Below are positions 55,768 through 64,000 of a DNA stretch of 64,000 bases, in pieces. The position numbers and the translations under genes were made by a program. The notes under the pieces were generated by a model that worked only from the letters and a program-made list of their open reading frames with translations, had not been told where the DNA came from and did not search any database. Positions within the stretch are counted from its first letter, which is position 1. The number at the start of each line of letters is the position of its first letter. This DNA is from Pseudothermotoga thermarum DSM 5069. Lineage in GTDB: Bacteria; Thermotogota; Thermotogae; Thermotogales; DSM-5069. The stretch covers positions 930,001 to 994,000 of the forward strand of contig NC_015707.1 in assembly GCF_000217815.1 (NCBI RefSeq). The letters are read 5' to 3'.

Positions 55768-56163
55768 AACATCACCCCCCTTTGATTTTTTTCATAACTT
55801 CACAAAAATATTTTCTATGAATTATTGGTTTTTGTGGTCATCCATAAAAAAATTTTATCATTCTTGCTACCGCATTTTATTACAAAATGGTTTCTTATAT
55901 GTGGCAAAAACATAATATTCGTAAACAAGTTGCATAATAACTAATGTTGTGTTAAATAAATTTGATAACCAGAGAGGGGAAATAACATTAAATTCCCACC
56001 TATTCGTTTAGTACATTACTTTACATTGAACAATAAAATGCCAATTTAAGCGGAAAGATAAGATAAAATATCATGTGAAAAATATACAAAATGCGAAGCA
56101 AAAAGATTCTTACGACAGAATCGTTATAAGCATACTAGATGAAAAACTGCTGGGGGTTGAAGA
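55768..56163. other. Divergent intergenic region between tctC and the exonuclease gene
   Basis: About 400 bases, very AT-rich. On the minus strand a TAAAAT near 55850 may be the tctC -10. On the plus strand TAAAAT (56064-56069) may serve the exonuclease gene. No clear -35 was found for either, and no structured RNA was seen. Confidence 0.45.
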
Positions 56164-56904
56164 ATGCTCAAAAGGACCTTTCTTCATTTTCCAAACGTTG
56201 GTGAAAGACGAGAAAAACTGCTTTGGAAATATGGTTACCTTGACTGGGAAGATATTATCAATTTACCACCACCTTCAGGTTGGAGCCGCTTTTGGCTTGA
56301 GTGGCAAAAGGAGGCAGAAAGATCTTTGGTAGCATTGGATCAAAAAAATTCAGAATACTTTGCTCTTTCTTTGCCCACATCGCACTGGTGGAGAGCTATT
56401 CCGGAGTTTTTAAATGAAGCTGTATACTTGGACATTGAAACCGATGAGAAAATGGACGTTACAGTCATAGGTTTAGCGGATAGGACAACTTACTACGCAT
56501 TTTTGGAAGATGAGGAAATTGACAAAGTGTATGAAATAATTTTCAATGCCAAAATGCTTGTGACCTACAATGGTAAAAACTTTGATGTACCTATTTTGAA
56601 AAAGAAATTCAAGGATTTGAAATTTCCAATTCTTCATATAGACCTTTGCCCATTGTTTCGAAGGCTTGGTTATAAAGGTGGTTTAAAAGCCATAGAAACT
56701 CAACTTGGAATAGAGCGTTCCCATCAAACTCAAGGTTTAAACGGTTGGGATGCGGTTAAATTATGGCAAAAATGGAAGTATTTTAAAGACAAGCAGGCTT
56801 TTGAAACGCTTTTGATGTATAACTATGAAGATGTGGTTCATTTGAAAAGCCTCTTGAAAATTGCCTACGAAAAACTTTGGAAAGCCACAATTGAATTAGT
56901 TTGA
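56164..56904 (+). CDS. RNase H-like exonuclease, YprB/RNase_H_2 type
   Basis: 246 residues. The first 70 residues are a charged lead-in; the RNase H-like core starts at YLDIETDEKMDVTVIGL (Asp, Glu), continues LVTYNGKNFDVPIL, and ends with YNYEDVVHLKSLLK. These are the DEDD acidic positions. Role in nucleic-acid processing, details unknown. ATG follows GGGGG by 7 bases; an in-frame TGA just upstream fixes the start. Confidence 0.85.
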   Translation: MLKRTFLHFPNVGERREKLLWKYGYLDWEDIINLPPPSGWSRFWLEWQKEAERSLVALDQKNSEYFALSLPTSHWWRAIPEFLNEAVYLDIETDEKMDVTVIGLADRTTYYAFLEDEEIDKVYEIIFNAKMLVTYNGKNFDVPILKKKFKDLKFPILHIDLCPLFRRLGYKGGLKAIETQLGIERSHQTQGLNGWDAVKLWQKWKYFKDKQAFETLLMYNYEDVVHLKSLLKIAYEKLWKATIELV

Positions 56905-56931
56905 GATTTTTAGAATTCTCTAAACAGATTT

Positions 56932-56960
56932 TTGACAGAATAATTGAATAACTTTATAAT
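56932..56960 (+). promoter_or_regulatory. Consensus promoter of the metal-resistance operon
   Basis: TTGACA (56932-56937), 17-base spacer, TATAAT (56955-56960): a full sigma-70 consensus. The start (about 56967) falls inside the operator palindrome. Confidence 0.93.
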
Positions 56961-56962
56961 AT

Positions 56963-56982
56963 AGTTGAACAATTGTTCAACT
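56963..56982 (+). promoter_or_regulatory. Operator for the ArsR/CadC-type repressor
   Basis: Perfect 20-bp palindrome AGTTGAACAATTGTTCAACT, between the -10 and the ribosome site. SmtB/CadC-type repressors bind such imperfect or perfect 12-2-12 sites; loss of binding on metal would open the promoter. Confidence 0.88.
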
Positions 56983-56995
56983 GTAGGTGATAAAA

Positions 56996-57358
56996 ATGAA
57001 AGCCAAAAACATTTGTGACATAAACAAAATTCATACAAAAAAGATACAGAAAGCCTTGCAAAATCTTCCTTCTGAAACAGAGATAAACGAAATGTCGGTT
57101 CTGTTTTCAACCTTGTCAGATCAAACTCGATTGAAAATCCTTTATGCTTTGCTTTCACAGCAACTTTGTGGTTGTGATCTTGCGAAAATCACCTTGGTTT
57201 CGAAATCAGCCGTATCCCACCAAATGAGGATTTTAAAGATGACGAAGCTTGTTAAAGCCAAAAGAGTGGGTAAACAAGTTTTTTACTCGATAGCCGATGA
57301 GCATGTGAAGCAAATCTTGTTGATGGCTTTAAGCCATGTTAGGGAGGAAGAAAAGTGA
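56996..57358 (+). CDS. ArsR/SmtB (CadC-like) metal-sensing repressor
   Basis: 120 residues, winged helix: LSDQTRLKILYALLSQQLCG, then CDLAKITLVSKSAVSHQMR (recognition helix). The LCGCDLA site matches the ELCVCDL thiolate site of CadC/ArsR, with a further ICDIN cysteine near the start. A DEHVKQILLMALSH end resembles the alpha-5 site. Likely senses Cd, Pb or Zn. AGGTGA before ATG 56996. Its stop overlaps the ATPase start (GTGA). Confidence 0.92.
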   Translation: MKAKNICDINKIHTKKIQKALQNLPSETEINEMSVLFSTLSDQTRLKILYALLSQQLCGCDLAKITLVSKSAVSHQMRILKMTKLVKAKRVGKQVFYSIADEHVKQILLMALSHVREEEK

Positions 57359-59376
57359 GACGAATTTACAAGCTGAAAAACTTGTGTTGCCCCAATTGTG
57401 CCAGGAGAATAGAAGAAACTATCAAAAAAACGAAAGGTGTAAAAAGCGTAAAGTTGAATTTTTCACTTGGAATTCTGAAAGTGGAGAGTGAAAAGGAAAT
57501 AGATGTTCGCCGAATAGTAAAGTCTATCGAAAATGAGGTTGAAATACAAGAATTTCATCAAAAGAAAAATCATTTAGAACTTTTTGTATTGTTTTCATCG
57601 CTATTGTTGTTTGCTGCAAGCTTTGCTTTCAAATCTCCTTATGTGGCTATTTTTTCATACATCATATCCGGTTTTTCGGTGTTTAGAAAAACAGTGAAGA
57701 ATGTTTTTACAAGAAGTTTAAAAACCATTTTTGATGAGTATTTTTTGATGAGTATTGCAACCATTGGGGCGCTGATCCTAAAAGAATATCATGAAGCTGC
57801 AGCAGTGATGGTCTTCTATCGATTTGGTGAATATTTGCAAAGTTTGGCAGTCAACAAATCTAGAAAATCTATTGAGGATTTGATAAACGCTATGCCAAAG
57901 TATGCTTGGCTTTTAGAAAATGGGCAAATTCGCAAAATTTCACCAGATAAGCTTGAAGTAGGCCAAATTATTTTGGTAAAGCCTGGCGAGAAAATTCCAA
58001 TCGACGGTATAATCGTCGAAGGTAAAGCAATGGTTGATACTTCTCTTGTAACCGGTGAATCTTTTCCGCAATTTTTTGAATCACAGCAAGAAGTTAAAGC
58101 TGGTTTTATCGTAAAAGATTCGCCCTTAAAAATTAAAGTAACAAAACGCTATGAAGATTCAACTGCGACAAGACTTGTTCAACTTGTTGAAGCTGCTACA
58201 GAAAGGAAATCTAGAGTTGAAAAAGCTATAACAATTTTTGCAAGATACTATACTCCGATAGTCCTTGTTGTTGCATTTTTGACTTGGCTTTTCCCAGTTG
58301 TTTTTTTCAATCAACCATTTAAAGTCCGACTTTATCGAAGTTTAGTGCTTTTGGTTATATCCTGTCCATGTGCGTTGATGCTAGCTGTTCCACTTACATA
58401 TTTTGCTGGTTTGGGTAAGGCTTCGAAAAACAAGATACTCATAAAGGGAGCAGACCTCATAGACACTTTGGCCAAAGCAAAGGTGGTTTTGTTCGATAAA
58501 ACAGGTACTTTAACGGAAGAACAACATGAAATTGAAAAGATAGAGGTAACCGGCGAAATATCTTCCGAGCAACTATTGCGTTATTTAGCAAGTATTGAGA
58601 GATACTCAAATCATCCATTTGCAAAAAGCATAGTTGAAGCTGTTGGACAAGTAAATTATCCAGTCCAAAATTTGGTTGAGCTTCCTGGAATGGGAATAAA
58701 AGGGTTGGTTAACGGTGTAGAATTTCTTGCCGGAAATGATAGGCTTCTTCATCTTGAAAATGTTAAACATCCAAAATGGGTTTGCGATTCTGATCAAAAA
58801 AGCTCCATTCACACCGCCGTGAACAAGAAATTTTCTGGTAGTGTCTTTCTCAGGGAGAAGATCAAAAATTCTACAAAGGAAGCCATTCAAAAACTCAAAA
58901 ACTTAGGAATAACCGTAAAAATGCTGACAGGAGATAAAAAAAATTCCGCTGAAAAAGTGGCAAAGCAGCTTGGGATAGAATTCAATTCTGATTTGCTTCC
59001 AGAAGAAAAGTACAAGATCCTAGAAAACGAGAAAAAATCAGGGGTGATTATCTTTGTGGGCGATGGCTTGAACGATGTTCCAAGCCTTTCAAAAGCAGAC
59101 GTTGGAATTGCGATGAACACTGCTGACAACGAAGCGGCATTGGAAATTGCAGATGTTGTAATAGCCGATGGCGAACCTATAAAAGTTTACGAAGCCATTG
59201 AAATTTCAAGAAAAACGCGCAGAATAGTGGTTGAAAACATTGTGATAGCGATCGGTGTAAAAATCCTTTTCATACTTCTTGCAACAACAGGTACTGCCAC
59301 CATGTGGCAAGGAGTTTTTGCCGATGTAGGTGTGGCTTTACTTTGTGTTTTAAACTCTATGAGAATTTTGCATTAA
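57355..59376 (+). CDS. Heavy-metal P1B-type ATPase (Zn/Cd/Pb exporter type)
   Basis: 673 residues. Amino-terminal HMA domain with LCCPNCARRIEE, then membrane segments, transport motif ISCPCALMLAVP, phosphorylation site DKTGTLTE, SERYSNHPFAKSIV (HP motif) and GDGLNDVPSLSKADVGIAM. CPC-type with HP points to soft divalent or monovalent metals; the CadC-type repressor favours Zn/Cd/Pb. It completes a two-gene resistance operon. GTG start. Confidence 0.93.
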   Translation: MRRIYKLKNLCCPNCARRIEETIKKTKGVKSVKLNFSLGILKVESEKEIDVRRIVKSIENEVEIQEFHQKKNHLELFVLFSSLLLFAASFAFKSPYVAIFSYIISGFSVFRKTVKNVFTRSLKTIFDEYFLMSIATIGALILKEYHEAAAVMVFYRFGEYLQSLAVNKSRKSIEDLINAMPKYAWLLENGQIRKISPDKLEVGQIILVKPGEKIPIDGIIVEGKAMVDTSLVTGESFPQFFESQQEVKAGFIVKDSPLKIKVTKRYEDSTATRLVQLVEAATERKSRVEKAITIFARYYTPIVLVVAFLTWLFPVVFFNQPFKVRLYRSLVLLVISCPCALMLAVPLTYFAGLGKASKNKILIKGADLIDTLAKAKVVLFDKTGTLTEEQHEIEKIEVTGEISSEQLLRYLASIERYSNHPFAKSIVEAVGQVNYPVQNLVELPGMGIKGLVNGVEFLAGNDRLLHLENVKHPKWVCDSDQKSSIHTAVNKKFSGSVFLREKIKNSTKEAIQKLKNLGITVKMLTGDKKNSAEKVAKQLGIEFNSDLLPEEKYKILENEKKSGVIIFVGDGLNDVPSLSKADVGIAMNTADNEAALEIADVVIADGEPIKVYEAIEISRKTRRIVVENIVIAIGVKILFILLATTGTATMWQGVFADVGVALLCVLNSMRILH

Positions 59377-59386
59377 AAAACGATTT

Positions 59387-60856
59387 TCACATTCTCCAAA
59401 TCTCGTAAGGTGATTTGAGGTAGTTGTGAAACCTTGCCGTTGTCCCTTCTTTGACGATCTCTCTGAAAATGTACATCGAAGGTCTGGGAGTTAACTGTTT
59501 GGTTTCATAATCTGTTTCAGCCAAACCAAATCTCATGGTGTAACCTCTTGCCCATTCGTAGTTGTCAACGATTGACCAATGAAGGTATCCTCTGACGTCA
59601 ATTCCATCCTCGATAGCTTTTTCAACTGCGTACAGATGTCCAACAAGATGATACGGTCTTAACCAATCTCTGCAGTCAGCAACCCCGTTTTCCGTCACCA
59701 TCAAAGGCAGTTTGTACCTTTCGTAAAATGCTCTCAAAAGTTTCAACAAACCTTCTGGATACGTTTCCCAACCAAAGTCGCTGACTGGCCTAAAGTCTTT
59801 TGAAAAGCCGCCGGGAGGACACGCATAGCCATAACCTTCCAAAATTTTCCAATTCAAAGCGATTTGTCCAAAATTCATCGGTTCAATTCTCTCAATCACC
59901 GTTCTTGTATAATAATTGACACCGAGAAAATCGACCTTTTCTCTCATATCTGGCCTATCTTGGAACAGCAATGAACCGTTGATTATCGAGTCCAAAAACA
60001 TATAGTTCATCATGTACATCGCATTTTCTTCGATTTCTTTATCCCCGTTGAGAGTTTCATAGATTGAGGAAGCATAAATGATTCCAACAGGTTTTTCTGT
60101 GAGAAATTTGATTGCGTCGTAAGCCCTTGCGTGAGCTTGTGCTTGGTTGAAGAGGCTTTTCAAGTACATTTCTGGGCTGAAGTAAGAAGGTGGAAAGCCT
60201 CCTCTGGTCATGATGTAACCCATCTGGCTAACAACGTTAGGTTCATTCATAGTCGTGTACATGTCCACAAGATCGTCAAACTTCCAGGCAACGTATGCGG
60301 CAAACTTTGCAAATTCCACAACTGTTTTCTCGTTGACCCATCCGGTTTTCTCTGTTGGAATACCTCTGTGAACTGCCATTGGATCGTGGATCCAAATTGG
60401 AAGGGTGAAGTGAGCCAAGTTCAAAATCAACCTTAATCCTCTTGACTTCATATCCTTGAAGATTTCTCGATAATGCTCAACAGCGGATTTGTTGGCGATT
60501 TCGTCCAATTTTTCTAAAGAAGTTTTGTCGATCTTCACTTCTCTTATTCCGTTTTCGCTCACGACGTGAACTGGAACATCGAAGGTCGGTTTTGGAAATA
60601 TCCTTGACCATTCGACGTTAACCCTCAAACAGTTCATGCCAAAATCCACTGCAAGTTGGTGAAGGTTTGCGTAGTTTTTCCAGTAACCAACTCCGTATTC
60701 AGGAAGGTGTCCACTGACAGTCCCCGTGAAGAGATTTTCCGGTTCTCTTACCCAAACAAACCAATCGGTGTTTGGATCAACGTCATCTTTACCATATCCC
60801 ATTTCAACTTGAAAACCTGCCATCGACGCACCGAAAAGAAAATCCTTTGGAAACAT
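59387..60856 (-). CDS. GH1 beta-glycosidase, LacS-type
   Basis: 489 residues, cytoplasmic (no signal). Acid/base in TMNEPNVV and nucleophile in MVTENGVAD. The start FPKDFLFGASMAGFQVEMG and DPNTDWFVWVREPENLFTG match archaeal LacS/beta-galactosidase more than the ordinary Thermotoga BglA (446 residues, YQIEG at this point). Hydrolyses beta-linked gluco-, galacto- or fuco-oligosaccharides. It follows the MFS gene by 3 bases, so the substrate is probably imported by it. Confidence 0.93.
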   Translation of the reverse strand: MFPKDFLFGASMAGFQVEMGYGKDDVDPNTDWFVWVREPENLFTGTVSGHLPEYGVGYWKNYANLHQLAVDFGMNCLRVNVEWSRIFPKPTFDVPVHVVSENGIREVKIDKTSLEKLDEIANKSAVEHYREIFKDMKSRGLRLILNLAHFTLPIWIHDPMAVHRGIPTEKTGWVNEKTVVEFAKFAAYVAWKFDDLVDMYTTMNEPNVVSQMGYIMTRGGFPPSYFSPEMYLKSLFNQAQAHARAYDAIKFLTEKPVGIIYASSIYETLNGDKEIEENAMYMMNYMFLDSIINGSLLFQDRPDMREKVDFLGVNYYTRTVIERIEPMNFGQIALNWKILEGYGYACPPGGFSKDFRPVSDFGWETYPEGLLKLLRAFYERYKLPLMVTENGVADCRDWLRPYHLVGHLYAVEKAIEDGIDVRGYLHWSIVDNYEWARGYTMRFGLAETDYETKQLTPRPSMYIFREIVKEGTTARFHNYLKSPYEIWRM

Positions 60857-60859
60857 ACC

Positions 60860-62146
60860 TCACACCCCCACTTTTTCAACTTGTTCGGAAAGTTTTTGCA
60901 TCTTTTCCTCAAGAATTTGAACATCCTTGGCAAAGCAAAAAGCCAGAATGAACAGGATCGCTGAACAACCAAACCAAAAGTATGCGGATAATTTTAAAGC
61001 TGCACCAAGCGAACCAAGGACAATCGACATACCTCCGCCAAACCATCTACCAACACCTGTTCCAAGAGAATCTGTCAGGTTGAATATCGAGAAAATCCTT
61101 CCTCGATCCTGCGGTTCGTTGACATTCAGTAGCATGAATTTGACATTTGGTCCTGTTAGACTGTCCATCAAGGCTGCAGAGAAACCTATCAAAGAAAGAA
61201 CCAACAAACCGTTTCTGTAATCCATTGTCATCACAGTTAGCCAAACTCCAAGTGCTGTGGTTACCGCACAAAAGATTGGAACCAGCGATTTTGAGATCTT
61301 GTAAAGTCTTGCACCAATCCATCCTCCGACGACTATTCCAATGACATTTCCCAGCCCAAAGACCAGGAAAACCATTGTAGCCGCCTCAACTGTTAAACCT
61401 CGTTCTCGTCGGAAATATTCGATCAGGAAATAGGGAATGGCTCCCCAAGGTATGGTACCAGCAATGCCTTGAAGGAACAGATAAAGGTTCGTTTTAACCG
61501 AAACAAGTTTTGCATAATCTTTCAACTCTGGAAGCTTTGGGTATACATAACCTTTCTGGACCAATTCACCTATGCCTTTTTCAAACGCACCACGCTTTGG
61601 TTCTTTCAAAATAAATAAAGCAACGAAGGCAAGCACAACATTTGGAAGTGAGACCAAAATGAACGGAATTCGCCAGCCAAAAGTTGGTGCAACAAAACCT
61701 GCAACTGCCATTCCAAGGATGCCACCTATCGACATAGCTGATGATAGTAAAGCCACAACCTTTCCACGACTTATTTGATCATACATATCTCCAACCAAAG
61801 AGAAAACTATGGGAAACGATGCACCAACTCCTATACCAGTCAATGCTCTCCACATAAAGAATTGCCAATAGGTTGATGAAAAAGCCGTCATGAAGCAAGG
61901 AATCTCACCTACTAGAATCGAATAAATCAACAAATTTTTTCTGTTGTATTTGTCCGCAAGATAACCCCAAACAAGACTTATCAACGCTCCGACGATTGTA
62001 AAAACAGCTCCGATAAAACCTATCGCGGCATCGTCAACTTTGAATTCTGCTTGAATATCTCCAATGACAGGTGAAATCACCATTTGATCGGCGTTCAAAA
62101 GTACTAAAAGCACGAAAATAAAAAATGCCGAGATCCAATTTTTCAA
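60860..62146 (-). CDS. MFS transporter, partner of the GH1 glycosidase
   Basis: About 428 residues, 12 membrane segments. Typical signature in the loop after segment 2: WGYLADKYNRKNLLIYS. Second half carries GWIGARLYKIS. The start TTG at 62146 is 5 bases after AGGGGTGA; a longer reading to 62200 would overlap the EamA gene and add non-membrane residues. It is the only transporter next to the GH1 gene, so oligosaccharide or disaccharide uptake is an inference. The last residues are EKMQKLSEQVEKVGV, a short coiled tail. Confidence 0.85.
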   Translation of the reverse strand: MKNWISAFFIFVLLVLLNADQMVISPVIGDIQAEFKVDDAAIGFIGAVFTIVGALISLVWGYLADKYNRKNLLIYSILVGEIPCFMTAFSSTYWQFFMWRALTGIGVGASFPIVFSLVGDMYDQISRGKVVALLSSAMSIGGILGMAVAGFVAPTFGWRIPFILVSLPNVVLAFVALFILKEPKRGAFEKGIGELVQKGYVYPKLPELKDYAKLVSVKTNLYLFLQGIAGTIPWGAIPYFLIEYFRRERGLTVEAATMVFLVFGLGNVIGIVVGGWIGARLYKISKSLVPIFCAVTTALGVWLTVMTMDYRNGLLVLSLIGFSAALMDSLTGPNVKFMLLNVNEPQDRGRIFSIFNLTDSLGTGVGRWFGGGMSIVLGSLGAALKLSAYFWFGCSAILFILAFCFAKDVQILEEKMQKLSEQVEKVGV

Positions 62147-62178
62147 AAAATTCACCCCTGAAAAATTTTGCCATAAGT

Positions 62179-63000
62179 TTATCTTAAAAACAAAGCACAA
62201 ACAATTATGCCGGTTCCAACTATTTTAGCGATGCCAAACGGTTCGTGAAGAAAAACAAAGGCAAAAAAACTTGCAACTGCCGGTTTCAAGTAAACTGCAA
62301 AACTAGCTCTGGCTGGTCCAAGCTTTTCCATAGCCTTAAAATAGGTAACGTAGGCAAGTCCTGTCACAACAACAGAAGCGTACAACAGAACAAGCCATTT
62401 TGAAAAATCAATGCTTGGAAAGTTCATCTTTCCTGTGAAGATCAATATCATTCCATAGAGCAAGCCTGAAAAAAACATTGAATATGCGTTGGCTGTTAAA
62501 GAACCATGCTTTATGGTTAGATCTCTCATCAACACTGTATAAAGCGCAAATGTGATAGACGATAGCATTCCCAACACGATTCCGAGTGCGCTATCACCTG
62601 CCATCTTTCCGTAAGAAAGAATCAAAAGGCCTAACAAACCGATTATCAAACTTACGGTCTTTTTAAAGCTGTACTTTTCTTTTCCCATAGCGATGGCAAA
62701 AATTCCAACGAAAAGCGGATTTGTTGCAACCAAAGTCGCAGCCGTTGAAGCGTTTGAATGCTTTACAGTCAATTGCAGCAGTGTAAGTGAAACGATCACG
62801 TTGAGAGAACCAACGACGGTTAAGGCTAATAGGTCTTTGAATTTCACACGCTTTCTTGCAAGCATCAAAAGAAAAAGCCCACCGACAGTTGCCCTGAAAA
62901 AGGTGAGAAAAAATGGATCAACAACTCCCATGAGAGGCTTTGTCAAAACCTCAAAAGACGACCAAGCAAGCAGTGTTATAAGCAAAAACAAATAGCTCAA
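62179..63000 (-). CDS. EamA/DMT-family transporter
   Basis: 273 residues with ten membrane segments arranged as two EamA repeats (WSSFEVLTKPLMGVVDPFFL; GLLGLLILSYG; YFKAMEKLGPARASFAVYLK; FLHEPFG). Substrates of this family include amino acids and metabolites. TTG start with GGAGGGA 8 bases upstream. It follows the HD-GYP gene by 3 bases. Confidence 0.9.
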   Translation of the reverse strand: MSYLFLLITLLAWSSFEVLTKPLMGVVDPFFLTFFRATVGGLFLLMLARKRVKFKDLLALTVVGSLNVIVSLTLLQLTVKHSNASTAATLVATNPLFVGIFAIAMGKEKYSFKKTVSLIIGLLGLLILSYGKMAGDSALGIVLGMLSSITFALYTVLMRDLTIKHGSLTANAYSMFFSGLLYGMILIFTGKMNFPSIDFSKWLVLLYASVVVTGLAYVTYFKAMEKLGPARASFAVYLKPAVASFFAFVFLHEPFGIAKIVGTGIIVCALFLR

Positions 63001-63003
63001 AGG

Positions 63004-64000
63004 TTATCCCTCCGTTTCTTTGTTCATTTCCTCGATTGCTTCCAAGAAGATTTTAACCACTTTTGGGTCAAACTGCGTACCGCTGTTTTTCAAAAGCTCT
63101 TCTTTTGCCTGTTCAATCGTCATGGCTTTTCTGTAAGGTCTATCGGATATCATAGCATCGAAGGCGTCTATCACACATATTATTCGCGATTCTATCGGTA
63201 TTTGATCAGCTTTCAATCCCTCTGGGTATCCCTTTCCATCGTACCTTTCATGGTGGTACATAACGATTTTTGCTATTTCATCAAGTCCCCCAGCTTTTAA
63301 AAGTTGTGCACCTATCACTGGATGGGTTTTAACCTTTTCATATTCCTCTGGATCGAGTCTGGAAGGTTTATTCAAAATCTCTTTGTCCACAGCAAGTTTT
63401 CCTATATCGTGAACCAAAGCTGCCCAGCTAACAAGTTCTGCTCTTCTTTGATCTAACCCTAATTTGAGAGCCACTTCTTTGGAAAGCTTTGCCAACCTTT
63501 TTGCGTGATCTGCAGTGTGAGGTTCATAAAGTGATAGGGAAGAAATCAAAACGTTGATCACTTTTTCGGAGAGTGATTCTCTTTCTTTAAAATATTCTCG
63601 AATTTGCATAAATATGTTAAAAAGTTTGGCAATAGCATTTAAAAACTTGATCTCTGCTGAAAGTAAGGGGGATTTTCTAGTTATCAGCAAAGCTAGTTGT
63701 TCATTAATTGACAACATCGTTGTTGACTGTTGGCTGAAAACCATACCTTGTACGAATTCTAGTTTTATGCCTTTAGTGTTGAGAATACGAACATCAGCAT
63801 CTTCAAATACACTCAAGAGAGTGGCTTTTATTTCTTCTTCTACTTTCTCTTCATTACATATAGCTATATCTGCGAGTTTTTCTAAACAATTTGAAAATTT
63901 CTCTGTGGAGTTTTCCAATTCTTTTAGTAAACGCGAAAGTTCTTCGTTCATCGCATCAAGTTCTTGAATTTGAGCTTGTAGTTGTTCATTCATCGCAAGC
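63004..64000 (-). CDS. HD-GYP domain protein (5' part outside window)
   Basis: At least 331 residues; the frame is open to the window edge, so the true start is probably outside. A coiled coil occupies the visible amino end (about 50 residues, Glu/Leu-rich), followed by a GAF-like region and an HD-GYP domain: HTADHAKRL, WAALVHDIGKLAVDK, VMYHHERYDGKGYPEG and IDAFDAMISDRPYRKAM. HD-GYP enzymes hydrolyse cyclic di-GMP. All metal and GYP residues seen are present, so it is probably active. Confidence 0.92.
   Translation of the reverse strand, partial: LAMNEQLQAQIQELDAMNEELSRLLKELENSTEKFSNCLEKLADIAICNEEKVEEEIKATLLSVFEDADVRILNTKGIKLEFVQGMVFSQQSTTMLSINEQLALLITRKSPLLSAEIKFLNAIAKLFNIFMQIREYFKERESLSEKVINVLISSLSLYEPHTADHAKRLAKLSKEVALKLGLDQRRAELVSWAALVHDIGKLAVDKEILNKPSRLDPEEYEKVKTHPVIGAQLLKAGGLDEIAKIVMYHHERYDGKGYPEGLKADQIPIESRIICVIDAFDAMISDRPYRKAMTIEQAKEELLKNSGTQFDPKVVKIFLEAIEEMNKETEG

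Noticed and set aside
56075-56332. Open frame before and over the exonuclease gene
   Set aside because: Overlaps the exonuclease by about 170 bases, has no ribosome site and no recognisable protein character.

Overview
The window looks like a chromosomal segment of a Thermotogota bacterium, most likely Pseudothermotoga/Thermotoga-like. This rests on the AT-rich sequence, strong GGAGG-type ribosome binding sites, frequent GTG and TTG starts, many sugar and peptide transporters, an archaeal-type GH1 glycosidase and the overall protein style. The genus is an inference. No rRNA, tRNA, CRISPR array or insertion sequence was recognised.

Layout. 1-4.8 kb (+): a Dpp/Opp-type ABC transporter (binding protein cut by the window edge, two permeases, two ATPases). 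4.8-5.3 kb: the relic of a chemoreceptor. 5.3-12.5 kb: an MFS exporter facing a minus-strand series (M42 aminopeptidase, ABC-2 exporter pair, PIN-PhoH, DnaQ-type exonuclease, MscS channel). 12.8-20.2 kb (+): soluble histidine kinase, HDOD protein, rbfA-truB-ribF, phosphotransbutyrylase, a degenerate NtrC-like regulator, a cysteine-cluster protein and a pyruvate-kinase-C-like protein. 20.6 kb holds a possible 20-residue peptide gene. 28.6-20.8 kb (-): one long tightly packed run (ftcD, hutI, rlmH, corC-like, cdd, era, amino-acid racemase, uxaC, small protein). 28.7-33.1 kb (+): an orphan Phd-type antitoxin with an MsmK-type ATPase, then a cobalamin riboswitch controlling btuFCD. 33.1-34.4 kb (-): a zinc-ribbon/MshEN-like protein and a SARP-type regulator.

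34.6-41.7 kb is a glycerol-3-phosphate locus. On plus lie a GlpA-like dehydrogenase, a FAD oxidoreductase and a DUF1667 protein. On minus lie a membrane alpha/beta hydrolase, glpK and the antiterminator gene glpP. Both transcription units start with leaders that share a 17-of-18-base block and carry mutually exclusive antiterminator and terminator hairpins. The antiterminator stems covary (TGTGG/CCACA against TATGGC/GCCATA), so the regulator and two of its RNA targets appear to sit together here. This is the most interesting system in the window.

41.9-49.4 kb is a TRAP-transporter/sugar-acid locus that seems to be decaying. The 2-hydroxyacid dehydrogenase, dctQ, dctM and a lipoprotein gene each carry one net +1 frameshift, and an RpiR regulator has lost its middle; dctP, the SDR and the FGGY kinase are intact. 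55.8-49.5 kb (-) is a TctCBA tripartite transporter operon with a creatinase-like M24 protein, a Gfo/Idh/MocA dehydrogenase and an orphan TRAP binding protein.

56.1-64 kb carries an RNase H-like exonuclease, a CadC/ArsR repressor with a P1B metal ATPase behind a near-ideal promoter and operator, then on minus an HD-GYP protein, an EamA transporter, an MFS transporter and the LacS-type GH1 glycosidase.
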